In this document: positions 24,118-35,000 of the stretch, piece by piece
Layout: every line of letters begins with the position of its first letter
Position numbering within the stretch: position 1 is the first letter of the stretch
Source: Oscarella lobularis
Lineage: Eukaryota > Porifera > Homoscleromorpha > Homosclerophorida > Oscarellidae
DNA length: 64,000 bases
NCBI RefSeq assembly: GCF_947507565.1
Contig: NC_089187.1
Coordinates: 2,108,001-2,172,000 of the forward strand
Reading direction: 5' to 3'
Made by a program: the position numbers and the translations under genes
Notes under the pieces: generated by a model
The model's input: the letters and a program-made list of their open reading frames with translations, nothing else
Told to the model about the DNA's origin: nothing
The model's database searches: none

Positions 24118-25144
24118 TCAGATTCTGATGCAAGTCACTGCACATGCAATGCCTGTTTGAATTAGCTTCCAGGTAGTTTCACCACCACTGCTCGTAGAAT
24201 CAACCTTACACGAGCCGTCGTTTGCGGAATTTCTGGTCACGTCCGATATGAAGCACATTGCGAAACTCGCCGTGTACTGATTTGACCGCTTGTTGATTTT
24301 CTTAACGTCAGTAGTTCTATCTATGCCAAAAACGATCAGGTGACCTACTTAGTGTGAAAAAATCTTGGCCTTACTTATTCCTCTTAGAACCCTGTATTCG
24401 CAATATTTGCAGTTACGAAAGATCCAATGGTCATTCTTGCTGACAATGCCACATTTTAGATTTCTTTTAGATGGAAGAACGCCGTATAGAATGCCTAGCG
24501 TCGAGGTGCCATTTTTGAACATTGGATATCCTGGACTTCTGCATTCAGAAGGATCGATAGGTACAACTACAGTACATCGTAGGCTAATCATAGACACATT
24601 TGAATTACCACCTTACTGTGTATGTCGGTTTTAAGTCTATGGTAGCATGTAACAGAAACGATGTTGTTCGGACCAACGTCAACTATCCACGTAGAAGGAC
24701 CATCTTCTTCGCTTGGCGAAACTGAAAAATTGACGACAGCTCCTTTTGCTGCCAATTCAAGTCGATTTATTCCGCAGACTATCTGACCACTGTCACTGTC
24801 ACGATTATGCTGTGGGACCGTGTACGGCGACATGCGGTGATTTATATCATCTATAGTGCAGAGAGTTCCTGGCCAGTTTAGATGGCAATTTTGCAATTTA
24901 GAGAAAGAAATTTCCCATGACTTCAGCGCAGCCGCCTGAAAATTAATAAGAAATCTACGTATTATGTGCAATTAGGCGGGAAAAGTTTTACGCTCGGGTT
25001 GTAACGTTCAGTTTGCCTGTATGTCACGTTCATTCTCCATACGAACTTGAAGGTTTCCACGTAGGAAGGCTTCGAACAGAATCCCCACCGAGTCGTCGCT
25101 GAAACGGTAGCGAGGCAGAAGGTCAGAATCACTACGAAAAGCAT
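24118..25144 (-). CDS. Secreted Cys-rich orphan protein, copy 1
   Basis: Minus-strand exons 25043-25144, 24617-24935, 24375-24566 and 24118-24320 join in phase to 271 residues. A signal peptide (MLFVVILTFCLATVSATT) is followed by a Cys-rich domain. Its landmarks are NCHLNWPGTLCTIDD, SGQIVCGINRLELAAKG, NIVSVTCYHR, KCGIVSKNDHWIFRNCKYCEY, MCFISDVTRNS and the end IACAVTCIRI. No membrane helix is visible, so it is probably secreted. I recognise no family. It is convergent with the TIR-type receptor gene, with about 130 bases between stop codons, and a related gene has the same arrangement beside receptor copy 2. Linked duplication hints at a functional pair, which is inference. Confidence 0.65.
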
Positions 25145-25739
25145 AATCTCTAGGAGTTGCAATCGACTTTTCGCTTTCAACGGGGAAACCTGGGGAGTGC
25201 ATATTGGCGGTCCCACGCAATCCGGGATAACGTCCGTTAAAAATGCGTTTTGGCCTTGCAACACGACGTCGAGAAAGCATCGAAAAAACGCTACAGAATG
25301 AGTTTAGAGGTGACCAAATTATCGTCTTGTGAAATGACTATAGAGGCCTCTTTAGGACACCACGTGCGCTTCGCATTGACAAGGCGCTCGAGCAAGCTTT
25401 CCTTCAAAGAACACTCTGGGACAAGCAGGAAGCGAAAATACAGGTAAAACAGACGATAGCAATTCGAAAAAACAAAGGGGACCTCGACTTGTTTTACGAC
25501 GAGTTCAGAGCCCCAGGCGAGAGTCTCGGTTTCGCCGTACCCCCATAGACGAATCTCAAGCGATGGACAATCGTTGCCTTAGACACTTTGATCAGCACTA
25601 GCTATATAGGGACCCAACGTTTGATCCCAACCAAGGAAAGCCACAAGTTCTATGTGCGCGGCTTTAGTATGCTGTTATGCATTTATCTCAGTCTAAAATT
25701 TTAAATCGTGACTCCATCATTAGTAGTAAGAATACCTTT

Positions 25740-25890
25740 TTCTTGTGCGTGAAATTTGTTCGGCATGAACTCTTTGACCTTGTGTCATTGTTGACGTAGT
25801 TAAGCGCCTTTCTTTGAAATCAGAGTTGTTAGCATCCTTGAACTATAGCCCATGGTTTTTGGTCATAAGCTCCGTCTCAGAATTTCCGTG
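25740..25890 (+). repeat. Dispersed repeat, copy 1 of 3
   Basis: Contains a run of similar phrases also present at about 30620-30800 and 30930-31110: AAATTTG then Cs or Gs, CTTTGACCTTGT, a TTTCTTTGAAAT-like part, TTAGCATCC, CTATAGCCCATGGTTTTTGG, and TCTCAGAATTTCC. Noncoding. Identity unknown; it may be a short mobile element. Confidence 0.5.
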
Positions 25891-26060
25891 TAAAACGACC
25901 TCGCGAGGTGCGACGTTCCGTTTTCCGTTTACCTGGCTTTTTAGATCGATTCTAATCGTTCCGTTATTTTTTGCGCTAAACCTCGCTTTCGAGCTTCGTT
26001 CATTGTTCTGAAGCTACAGTACGTCACCGCACGATTAGCGCGCGATCAAAACCCCGTAAG

Positions 26061-26068
26061 TATAAATA
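26061..26068 (+). promoter_or_regulatory. TATA box of TIR-type receptor, copy 2
   Basis: TATAAATA in a block conserved with the copy 1 promoter (TTCTAATCGTTCCGTTATTT and CCTCGCTTTCGAGCTTCG), about 250 bases before the start codon at 26320. Confidence 0.5.
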
Positions 26069-26319
26069 AGGCGTTTTTAATTTACCCCTGGTAGATGTAA
26101 GGCATTAGCCCTAATATCGTTATTTCTTGGCGCAAAAGTTGTTTGTGAAAAGCTATAATTACCGGTAGTTGCCTAAAGTTGACCGGGTTTGGTCTACGTG
26201 ACCCAGACGGTACGTACGCGTTATACGCATGTGTGAATCGGGGACTTACATCCGTGTGTGAATCATAGAAGGACTCCGAGCTCATGGTGAAACTAACCGA
26301 ATTCGAGCCACCAGTTCAA

Positions 26320-28486
26320 ATGGGCAGCGTCGGTTGGCTTGTTTTCTTTCTTCTTGCAACCGCTTCATGTGCCTCTGGTAGTAAAAATTTCAGTGCGTGA
26401 GACCCCATCAAATTGCAGTCTACGTGACGCCGCTTCTGCTTCTACTGTAGGTACTAGACTGTCTCCTTCTTCCTACAACGACTCTGGCACCGTGGCAGAT
26501 TCGAGTCTGACGACGACGACGCGGAGCGGCTCGTTCAGCGACAATCTCAACCCATGCCGAGTCTACAGAAATTGCGACGACTGCGTTCACGACGTATGCT
26601 CGGCGAAGTCCATACTGACAAACCAATCGGCTCCTATTTGCTTGTACTGTCGTCATACGCTTCCTAAAAGCCGTACCGGTGGCTGCTTTTCGTCACAATT
26701 AGCAATAAACCACTGCCGCAGTGAGAGAATGGACCTAGAATACGCCAGTTTTAAGGAGTGCATTGCTGCTTCAAGTTCTCACAAGGACAGCGAAGGTAAG
26801 AATTAGGGCATGTATGTATTTATGATACATTCTGTTCTGCCGTGTACTCAATTTGACTTAATTAATTAAAACCTGTTTTAGAACTACCGTGCAATGCTGT
26901 CAGCAAGCGTTTTGGTTATGTTGTTGACCTTACAAACAGGTTTTGCGCTGCGCGCGAGAATTTTTTGTCGTAATTCCTATCGTTTTATTTTTAGCAAAGG
27001 GGAGTATAATCTTACTGCTCAGGGATCGCCTCCGCATGGCAAAATTCATTATTTTACTTACGACGTCTCTGTTGGCTTATGTCAAGAAACAAGGGAGTTT
27101 TCAGGTGACTGTTTTCAAAAGGCAAACGCACCCGTTCAAGTAAAGGCCTATTATATTAATCAAATTTTGGGCATAAATTACTCTGGATCGGAGACGTTCT
27201 GCTGGAATGTGGGTACCATTTCTCAAAGATCCAAACCGCGGTTTACCAAAGAAACCGAAGACGATTTCGAAATAACCATTGATTACGGAAGTATACCATG
27301 TTGTCCTTCAGATAGCGACGGACCTGGCCGCTCACGCAGCATATCATTAGCTGTTAAACTTATTCCGGCTGATAAAAATTGTTGTGGGTCGACCAATTTA
27401 ATATTAGTGCGATTTCGTCTAATCTCATTGCAATGATGTTGAACTGCAGCTTCTCTCCTCCGCACACGTCGGCGATCGTTTATTTGAAAACGAATATTTT
27501 CTGTCCCGAAAAATTGTTTGTTGCTCTGGACACCCATAAGACCTCATTTGAGTGTTCGGAACATTTGGGCGGCTATTCGTGCAGAATAGTGCCGTCGCCT
27601 CTAAAGAACATAAGCAACTACCAACCTAGGTGCAATCCCAACCAATTTCAAATTATGGTTCTATACAAAAGAAACAACTCTGTTTTGCCTAACGGTAGTC
27701 TAAAGACTAATTGCATTTTTTTTGTTGGACAGTTCCAACGTCGAGATAAGTGTTAAGTATGGACTTATTGCCTCGTCAAAAAAATCTGGGTGGGCGACTA
27801 TAAAGGAACACTCCTTCTCTCGCCTTAAACTTCCTATCTTATATATTGGCCTTATCAGTGGTGGAGGAATTGTGGTTTTGATTTCGGCGCTAGCCTTTTT
27901 TTATGTGAAGAGACGACGGAGTAATGCGTTAATTGACGAAGTACCGGTAGTTGGCGAAACACGGAGCAATGCATCAATTGACGACGTGGTTGACGAAACA
28001 CAGAGAAATGCGTCAATTGACGAAGTAATTTCCGAAGTTGATGAAGATGACGAATTTTGCGATGTCGTGTGTCTCAATATGCCCTGTCATAACCGTCTTA
28101 TGAAAACGAAAGTCATGAAAGTTTTATACGCGATAGACAAGCGCATAAAAATTTTTGACCTCAAAGCAATCAAGCGCAGTTCCGTCGACTGTTTGATAGA
28201 GGCAGTAAAGAAGTGCTCCTTGGTTCTCATAGGGACAGGAGAAAACGCGAATAACGAGGAGATTAGGAGCTTTCGTTCTGACGCACAAATTGCATTCAGC
28301 GAGAAAAGAGGACGCAGAGAGGAACAAGTCGTTCCCGTGCTACTGAACGGATCCCTGAAGGATGTTCCTGAGTTTCTACAGCATCTGAATGCGCTTGACC
28401 TAAGGAATAGAAAGGACGACTCTTACGAGGATGAAATAGCCAGGCTACGAAAGGCTGTTCGTGGAGTGTTTGCTAGAGCAGCATAA
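26320..28486 (+). pseudogene. TIR-like transmembrane receptor, copy 2, with two frameshifts
   Basis: Same exon layout as copy 1: 26320-26392, 26451-26795, 26882-26939 and 26995-28486. Signal peptide (MGSVGWLVFFLLATASCASG), PSI-like Cys segment, ectodomain, membrane helix (LYIGLISGGGIVVLISALAF) and TIR-like tail are all recognisable. Near 27385-27416 this copy is about 7 bases shorter than copy 1, and near 27725 it has one extra base. Between these points the homologous protein is read in another frame; after 27725 the original frame returns. Read straight through, the frame stops at 27434-27436. It is either an early pseudogene, an assembly error pair, or rescued by splicing I cannot see. The juxtamembrane tail has an inserted acidic repeat (NASIDEV- and NASIDDV-like). 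The cytoplasmic domain itself is intact. Confidence 0.65.
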
Positions 28487-28615
28487 CAGGTTTTCGAAAC
28501 CGTGCTGCTTTTTTGTTTGTTTTGCTGCGTAGGTGTGCTATGATAGTGCCGGCGAAGTACATCAAATCCATGCAAAAATCAGCAGTAACTGCAATGTAGT
28601 GACGACTTCTAAAGG

Positions 28616-29345
28616 TCAGTACGTATAAGTGCGTATAGTCGTATCGATGCAAGTCAGTGCACACGGCATGCGTGCTTGAGTCAGCGTCCAGAGAGTTTTG
28701 ACGTCTTTGGGCGTAGGAACAACCTGACACCAGCCGTTGTTTGCGCGTATTTTTCTGGTCACGTCCGATATGAAGCATATTGCCGAATCTGTCATCGTTG
28801 TAGCTGACTCCTTCAGCTTGCCGGCGCGGATTTTTTTAACAGTTCCATCACCGTCATCTAGACCAAAAACGATCAGTCAGCTATCTATTTTGAAACAAAT
28901 GTTGCCTTACTTATATTTTCTAGAGCCATGTACTGACAAAATTTGCAGTTTCTGAAGGTCCACTGTTTATCCGTTTTGCCAATGCCACATTTCAAAGTTT
29001 TTTTAGAGCCTGGACAAACGCGGGATAAAATTCCTAGCGTTGGTTTATCTGCGACGACCCGTGGTACTGGTTTACAGTCCTCCCTGCAGTCCTTCGTAAC
29101 GTTTACAACTACCCATCGTAAGTTAATTATACCATACCCCAAGGTCCTATATACACACCTTACCGTCTGGTGTAGTTCTAAAGTAGCATATAACAGACAC
29201 GATATTGTTTTGACCAACGCGAACTTCCCACTGATGAGGATCACCTTTGTGTGGCATAACAGAAAAGTCGACGGCAGCTCCTTTCACTGCCAACTCAAGT
29301 CGAGATATTCCACAGACCATCTGACCGCCGCCAGAGCAAGTTGGA
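28616..29345 (-). pseudogene. Secreted Cys-rich orphan, copy 2, 5' end not found
   Basis: Minus-strand exons 29164-about 29345, 28911-29108 and 28616-28857 correspond to exons 2-4 of copy 1. They keep its Cys pattern: GGQMVCGISRLELAVKG, NIVSVICYF, KCGIGKTDKQWTFRNCKFCQY, ICFISDVTRK and MPCALTCID. The intron positions and phases match. The homologous frame can be followed a little upstream (about 29395), but no signal-peptide exon like that of copy 1 is visible. The sequence there is replaced by a TGTC microsatellite and unrelated DNA. It is either 5'-truncated or uses a different, unrecognised first exon. Convergent with receptor copy 2. Confidence 0.55.
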
Positions 29346-29450
29346 AGGAGCTTATGGAGCCGACCACCACAGTTGTACGGGTGGAGCCCGTATAACGACG
29401 GAGGGAGGCTCTTTCAAACGTGATCTTAGGGCCGGAAGTGTCTGTATGTA

Positions 29451-29490
29451 TGTCTGTCTTTCTGTCTGTCTGTCTGTCTGTCTGTCTGTT
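29451..29490 (+). repeat. TCTG/TGTC microsatellite
   Basis: About eight near-perfect TCTG units following TGTATGTATGTCTGTC. Simple tetranucleotide repeat inside the gene-poor interval. Confidence 0.9.
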
Positions 29491-30619
29491 CGTCACGCTC
29501 GGTATTGTGACGTAAATGAAAAACCCGTTTTTTTGTACAGCGCATGCGCGACATAGGGCCCAAAACGGTGCCCCAAAAAAGGCGATTTACGGCGCGAATA
29601 AAGCGTTTTTTCTTTCATGAACGGAAAAAATGCTTAGAAACCTCTGTTTCCAATTGATCTGTGCCATTTTCCGCCTTATAAATGTGCTGAGAAACCGAAA
29701 CGACAGTTTTGATTGTCACGCTCTGACGTCACAATCAAAAGTATCCACTCATGTACAGTATGTGGGTGGGTATGTACGCGTGTACGGGTAACAGGAAATA
29801 TGACCCGTACACATGCATACAGAGCAAATTATGAAATGCAATACGTCAGAAAAGCGCCTAATTAGAAAAACATTGCAATTATGTAGGTATGTACAGTATG
29901 TAGGTAGGACTGAGCTGTAGGGGATAAGGGCAGTGATGACTACGTGAATATGTGGCAACATAAAATTTATGACGTCACACTATGTAATGCACTCGCGTAC
30001 GGTAAGCGGTGGGAGGCTCTGCATGATGGCAACACGGTGAACACCGGGCCATCATTCTCTAGTATTGTTTTATATTTTCCATAGTGCAAAAAGTTCCACC
30101 GCATGGCCCCCACGTGATCCGGGACGCCCGGCATTTCGTATCGACTGCAGTTGCGTATCGTTTGCGTTTTGCCTTGCAAAATGACGTCGAGAAAGCAACA
30201 AGAAAGCGCTAGAATGAGTTTAAAGGCGACCAGATTATCGTGTTGTGAAAATGACTACCTAGATATATGGGGCCCTCTTTAGGACACCACGTATAAGCTT
30301 CAATCGTCGTTCTCGCGCGTTGCCAAGGCACTCGAGCAAGCTATAAGCAGGAAGTGAAAATGCAAGTAAAAAGAGACGATGGCGATTCGAAAGGGCTCCC
30401 CTGTCCGTACTTTTGTCCGTTTGCTCTGATCGCACACTAATCGTATTGCAAAAGAGCCTAGAGAGCCCCAAAAGAGCCCCCAAAGAGTCGAGAGTCTGTT
30501 TCGCGTTTTGCCTGAATGAGTTGGGTAGCGAGTCAGTGCTGATCAAAGTGTCTAAGACAAAGATTATCTACTTCATGCCGTCTAAAATTTTAAAGCGTAA
30601 CTATAATTAGTATAAATGT

Positions 30620-30800
30620 GCCCGGAACTTTTTGTCCGAAATTTGATCGGAACAAACTGTTTGGCTTTGTTTCATTGCAGTAGATTTGCCGCCTTTCTTT
30701 CGAAATAAGCGAGGTAGAGTTTTCTAGCATCCCTCACCTACTGTATTTATTTATATATAGTTCATGGTTCATGGTCAAAACCTTATCTCTCAGAATTCCA
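30620..30800 (+). repeat. Dispersed repeat, copy 2 of 3
   Basis: Shares with 25740-25890 and 30930-31110 the ordered phrases AAATTTGATCGGAAC, TTTCATTGCAG, TAGCATCC, ATATAGTTCATGGTTCATGG and TCTCAGAATTCCAAG. Confidence 0.5.
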
Positions 30801-30929
30801 AGATTTCTGCGTCTAATGATAGGTCTTTAGTGTCTTGTTGACCCTACCATCTCAAATTTGTCTTTTGTGCTAATTTTGGGCTTTCGGAAAAGGCGTGACT
30901 AATATTAATGTGTACCGGAAGTGGGTCTT

Positions 30930-31110
30930 TTTGTGCAAAATTTGACCGGTACTAACTTTTTGACCTTGTAGTGTTGTTATACGAGTAAAGTAGAGTAGAT
31001 CTAGCGCATTTACTTGGAAATCCGTGAGATGCGGTTTTTTAGCATCCGTGAGCTATAGCACACGGTTTTTGGTCGAAAACCTCATCTCTCAAAATTCCAA
31101 AATTTTCTGA
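30930..31110 (+). repeat. Dispersed repeat, copy 3 of 3
   Basis: Phrases AAATTTGACCGGTACTAACT, TTTGACCTTGTAG, TTAGCATCCGTGAGCTATAG, CACGGTTTTTGGTCG and TCTCAAAATTCCAAA, in the same order as in the other two copies. Confidence 0.5.
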
Positions 31111-31395
31111 TCAAACAACGGGGACCGGTTGCCTGTTTGATGTCGCGAGGCCAAATTGACCTCACGCCATAAATTTTGGCTAAGATTGGCATTTTTTGTA
31201 GAAGTTAATATCAAGACATGGATCAATTCCCTCCTCCTCCACAGTCTTCTTTCAGTCATTTAAGGTAAAGAAGGCAGTAGATTTGATTAGAATGCACTAA
31301 TTTTCTTTTGATTTCAGTTCTCTCCTCTCCACCCAACGCAGCAATTGACCAATCCGACGATTTTTAGATGCAGACAGAAGAAGAAGTAGACGAAG

Positions 31396-31580
31396 ACATC
31401 CCCTGGGGACTTGGGTCAAAGTCTCCCTCCTTGTGGGCTGGAGGATAATGTGCACCTCCCTCCCTGGCAGCCGGAGGTTAATCCGCTGTCCCCCTGGGGA
31501 CTTGGGAGAAAGTCTCGCTCCTTGAGGGCTGGAGGATAATGTGCCCTTCCCCTGTGGACTTGGGTTAAAGTCCACTGTGG
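31396..31580 (+). repeat. GC-rich minisatellite
   Basis: Alternating modules: CCTGGGGACTTGGG...AAAGTC, then GGGCTGGAGGATAATGTGC, then CCTCCC-type spacers, seen two to three times with substitutions (units of roughly 90-100 bases). An antisense open frame through it is low-complexity Ser/Pro/Gln and is judged an accident. Confidence 0.6.
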
Positions 31581-32000
31581 GGACTGCAGTCTCAGTCCCA
31601 CCGCTTGGCCAGGAGGTCAAGCGGCAGCGCAGGAGCGACGGGACAGCCAAGGAGGAGGAGGAGGGGGAAGACGGGAGAGAACGTTTTTGAATTTTTATTT
31701 ACATCCGGGACATTTTAAATAAAATTTTGAACATAGTTTCCCCTACTTTTCATCGCAAAGAAAAAGCGCGCGACCATGCAACCGTGCTCCGCGCGCGTTA
31801 GCTTAGGAACTTGCAGCGCGCAAGTTCCTAAGCGAACGCGCGTCGCTTTTGTCTCCATACCCTGGAGATCAAAAGCTGCTACTACATTCATGCAGCACTA
31901 AATTCCATGCACTAAAAAAAACGAGCAAAGACGTTCTCTTCTTCTTCCTCAGCTCCGATACGGGCGTAGAGCGCCGATGCATAACTTCCCGTAAACACCG

Positions 32001-35000
32001 ATGGCGAGTCACGCCCCAATCCGCTGGACGGGCGCCGCCGCGGCCGTAACAGCCGCATCGATTATCTCCTACGTCAACACGCTCAATCACGAGCTCGTTC
32101 ACGACGACATATTCGCGATACGGGACAACGCGGACGTTCGCCAATCAGCGAGTCTGACGTCCGTTTTCGAGAACGACTTCTGGGGCAAATCGATGTCGAG
32201 CAACACGAGCCACAAATCGTATCGTCCGATGACGATACTAACGTTCCGGCTCAATCATCAGTTGCACGGCATCGAGCCCCTTGGTTATCATTTGACTAAC
32301 GTCTGTCTTCACGCTCTCGTTTGTTTGGCATATTTTAAATTTTGCGCGAAATGGGTTTGGGGAGACGTCGGACTCGCTCTGGCTGCGGCCTTGCTATTTG
32401 CAGTACATCCTATTCACGTTGAAGCTGTACTACAAAAATCAATAACGGGTATCCTTATCTTATCGGATTCACTGTAGGTGGCTGGTGTCGTGGGGAGAGC
32501 GGAACTGCTAGCATGTCTACTCGTTATTTTAGGACTAGAACTGTACATAAGGTAGAGAATTGACCAACTACTGATGACCCTACTTATACTATTACGTTAG
32601 ATGTCTTTCGACGTGTGAAAGTGCGCCGTTTCCGTGTGTTTTGAGACCGGCCTACTTTGCATTGAGTCTAATGTTTGGAGCCGTTGCCATGCTCTGCAAA
32701 GAGCAGGGAATCACTATCTATGCCATCTACGTTATCTATGACGTCCTAATAGCGTCTCGTCGCGGAACGGAAGAGTACAAAGTCCTAACTAAACATCATA
32801 TAAAGTATCATCGTTTCTCTTTAGATTAATAAAAGAACCCAGTTGGGATGCTTTGTTCACCAAAGCCAGGCCACTTCTTCTAAGATTTATAACAATAGCA
32901 GTCACAGTAAGAAAGAAATTGATTCTCCTAATAAACCGTATTTTTCAAATTTCTCTAGGTTTTTTGCCTACTTGCTTTTCGCCTATGGATGCTCAACGGT
33001 CAATTGCCTAATTTTTCTGCCGAAGATAATCCGGCCTCGTTTGCTAACGCGACGTCAACTCGAGTGATGACCTACGTCTATTTGCTCGCATTCAACGCGC
33101 AGCTCCTATTGGCTCCTATCACTCTATGCTACGATTGGCAGATGGGAAGTATACCCTTGGTCGAGCGCGTGACCGATATAAGAAACGCATCGACTATTGT
33201 TTTCTGTCTATTTTTCGGCGGTCTCGTTTTCAAGGCTTTGAAAGCCAAGGTAAAAGAGCACGTAATTTTTTCTGACTTGAGTTGGTCAATTATTTTTTCT
33301 AGTCGTCTGAATGTCGTGTCGTTTTGCTTGGGCTTACCTTAGTCGTCCTGCCCTTTCTTCCCGCTTCGAATATCTTCTTCCGAGTTGGATTCGTCGTTGC
33401 TGAGCGAATTCTTTACATACCAAGGTTGAATCGATTCTACAAAGACAAAGACGAGTCAGGAATTTTTCTTTCCCCCTTATTCAGTCTAGGTTTTTGCCTA
33501 CTAGTTGTACAAGGCTATAGTAAACTACAGAAAATCCTCGGTGATAGAATATCGATTGCACTCAAAACGACTCTTGCTCTACTTATTGCTCTACTCATGT
33601 GGAAAACAGTGGCAAGAAATATGGTTTGGCAATCAAGGGAAACTCTATTCCGGTACGAAATTCCTATACCACCACGTCTTTTTTGAGGGGAGTCATAGCG
33701 CTTTCTCCTTTCTCTCTCTCAAAGGTCCGCGCTGTATGATAATCCCCACAATGCCAAAGTGCACTACAATTACGCAAATTTCCTAAAAGATTCGCACAGA
33801 AACGACGAGGCGATCGAACACTATCGGCTCGCCTTGAAATACGCCCCAGAGCACGCCAGCTCAAACAACAACCTGGGAACGCTGCTTGGAGACAACCCAG
33901 AGGTCAGACTTTAGACTCTCCCTGGTTTCTAACGTATAACCCCTGTTAGGCGGAGAAGCACTATCTGACTGCTATTCAATCTAATCCGCAGCACTCCAGG
34001 GCCTATTTTAATCTGGGAAACCTATACCGGTAATAGTACAACCACTGAGAGTCTAATCATCTGCAACGTTGTATGCATAGCAGCCAGGAAAAAACTAATA
34101 AAGCCGAGAAAGCGCTGAGAGAAGCAGTGAGGTAAATAAACTATATAGATTATAAAAAATGCGATCCCTTATAATTTTATCTTCTAGATTAGATCCCAAG
34201 TACGTCGACGCGTGGACTGTTCTCGGATGCGTCGTGGGAGCCGAGGGTCGTCTCGACGAATCGTTGCAGATTCACGAGCGCGCGATCGCGCTCGATCCGC
34301 TGCACGCGGACGCCCACAACAACTTGGGAGCTCACTACGTTCGCATGGAGCGCAACGAGAAGGCGATAGCGAGCTACGATCGAGCGTTAAGTATCAGTCC
34401 CAATCACAGCGTCGCGATGACGAATAAGGGTAGACTATTGAGAACGATGGGTCGAACGAACGAAGCGGAGAAACTGTACAGGCGGTAAGTCAGTGTAAGA
34501 GAGAGGGCAAGTTTATTGGGAGTTTTCTACTATAGGGCCTTAGACATAAAGAGAACAGGCACGACTTTGAATTATTTAGGAAGTCTTTTGTTTAATACGG
34601 AACGGTATGCGGAGGCTGCTGTCGCGTTTCGAGAGGCGCTCAATATCGACGCTGCGGAGGACGTCGAAGTCCATCAGAACTACGTAACGCTGTCCTATTA
34701 GACTTGCGCGCATTGTAGCCGTTCTGCGTTCAAGGCGCACGCTTTGAGTAAGCTCGGAAACGCTTCCCAAGCGATCGACGTGCTCGAACGTCTCCTGCAA
34801 GCGCGTCCGGGGGAGTCGAGCGCCCGAGTGCACTTAGCAGCGCTACTATCTAACACTAAGAATCTCGAAAAGGTTCCTCGCTACACTTTGGGATTTTATG
34901 CGTAAACGGCGCGAGTGTTTGTTCGCAGGCTGTGCGGGTTTTGGAAGAGGGAGGCGAGACCGATTCGGAGGTGCTCTACATGAAGGGTAATCTTCTAAAG

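Larger units (their letters stand above)
21508..25450 (+). repeat. Tandem duplication unit, copy 1
   Basis: This unit is repeated directly downstream (25905-30390). Shared material begins in the promoter region (GGTGCGACGTTCCGTTTTCCG near 21513) and includes the TATA box. It continues through the receptor gene, the convergent secreted gene, and a distal block (ATGACGTCGAGAAAGCA..., TTTAGGACACCACGT). Borders are approximate, by eye. Confidence 0.75.
25145..26319. other. Intergenic region between duplicated cassettes
   Basis: No gene seen. It contains the distal end of cassette copy 1 (to about 25450) and a dispersed repeat copy (about 25740-25890). The promoter block of receptor copy 2 follows (25905-26080). 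Confidence 0.5.
25905..30390 (+). repeat. Tandem duplication unit, copy 2
   Basis: Second copy of the 21508-25450 unit in direct orientation: promoter block, receptor gene, convergent secreted gene, and the distal block (ATGACGTCGAGAAAGCAACA near 30181, TTTAGGACACCACGT near 30278). It is longer than copy 1 because unrelated sequence with a microsatellite lies between about 29400 and 30100. Confidence 0.75.
29396..32000. other. Gene-poor, repeat-rich interval
   Basis: About 2.6 kb with no gene I can support. It holds the TCTG microsatellite, the distal end of duplication unit copy 2 (to about 30390) and two dispersed repeat copies (about 30620-30800 and 30930-31110). A short GC-rich minisatellite lies at about 31396-31580, and near 31785-31840 there is a stretch with a GGAACTTGCAGCGCGCAAGT-type inverted repeat. 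The small open frames here are low-complexity. Confidence 0.55.

Noticed and set aside
29451-29490. Possible CRISPR-like array
   Set aside because: Plain TCTG microsatellite with no spacers, in a eukaryotic genome.
31297-31650. 117-residue antisense frame rich in Ser/Pro/Gln
   Set aside because: Lies across the GC-rich minisatellite and merely repeats its units. No start context, splice partner or homology.
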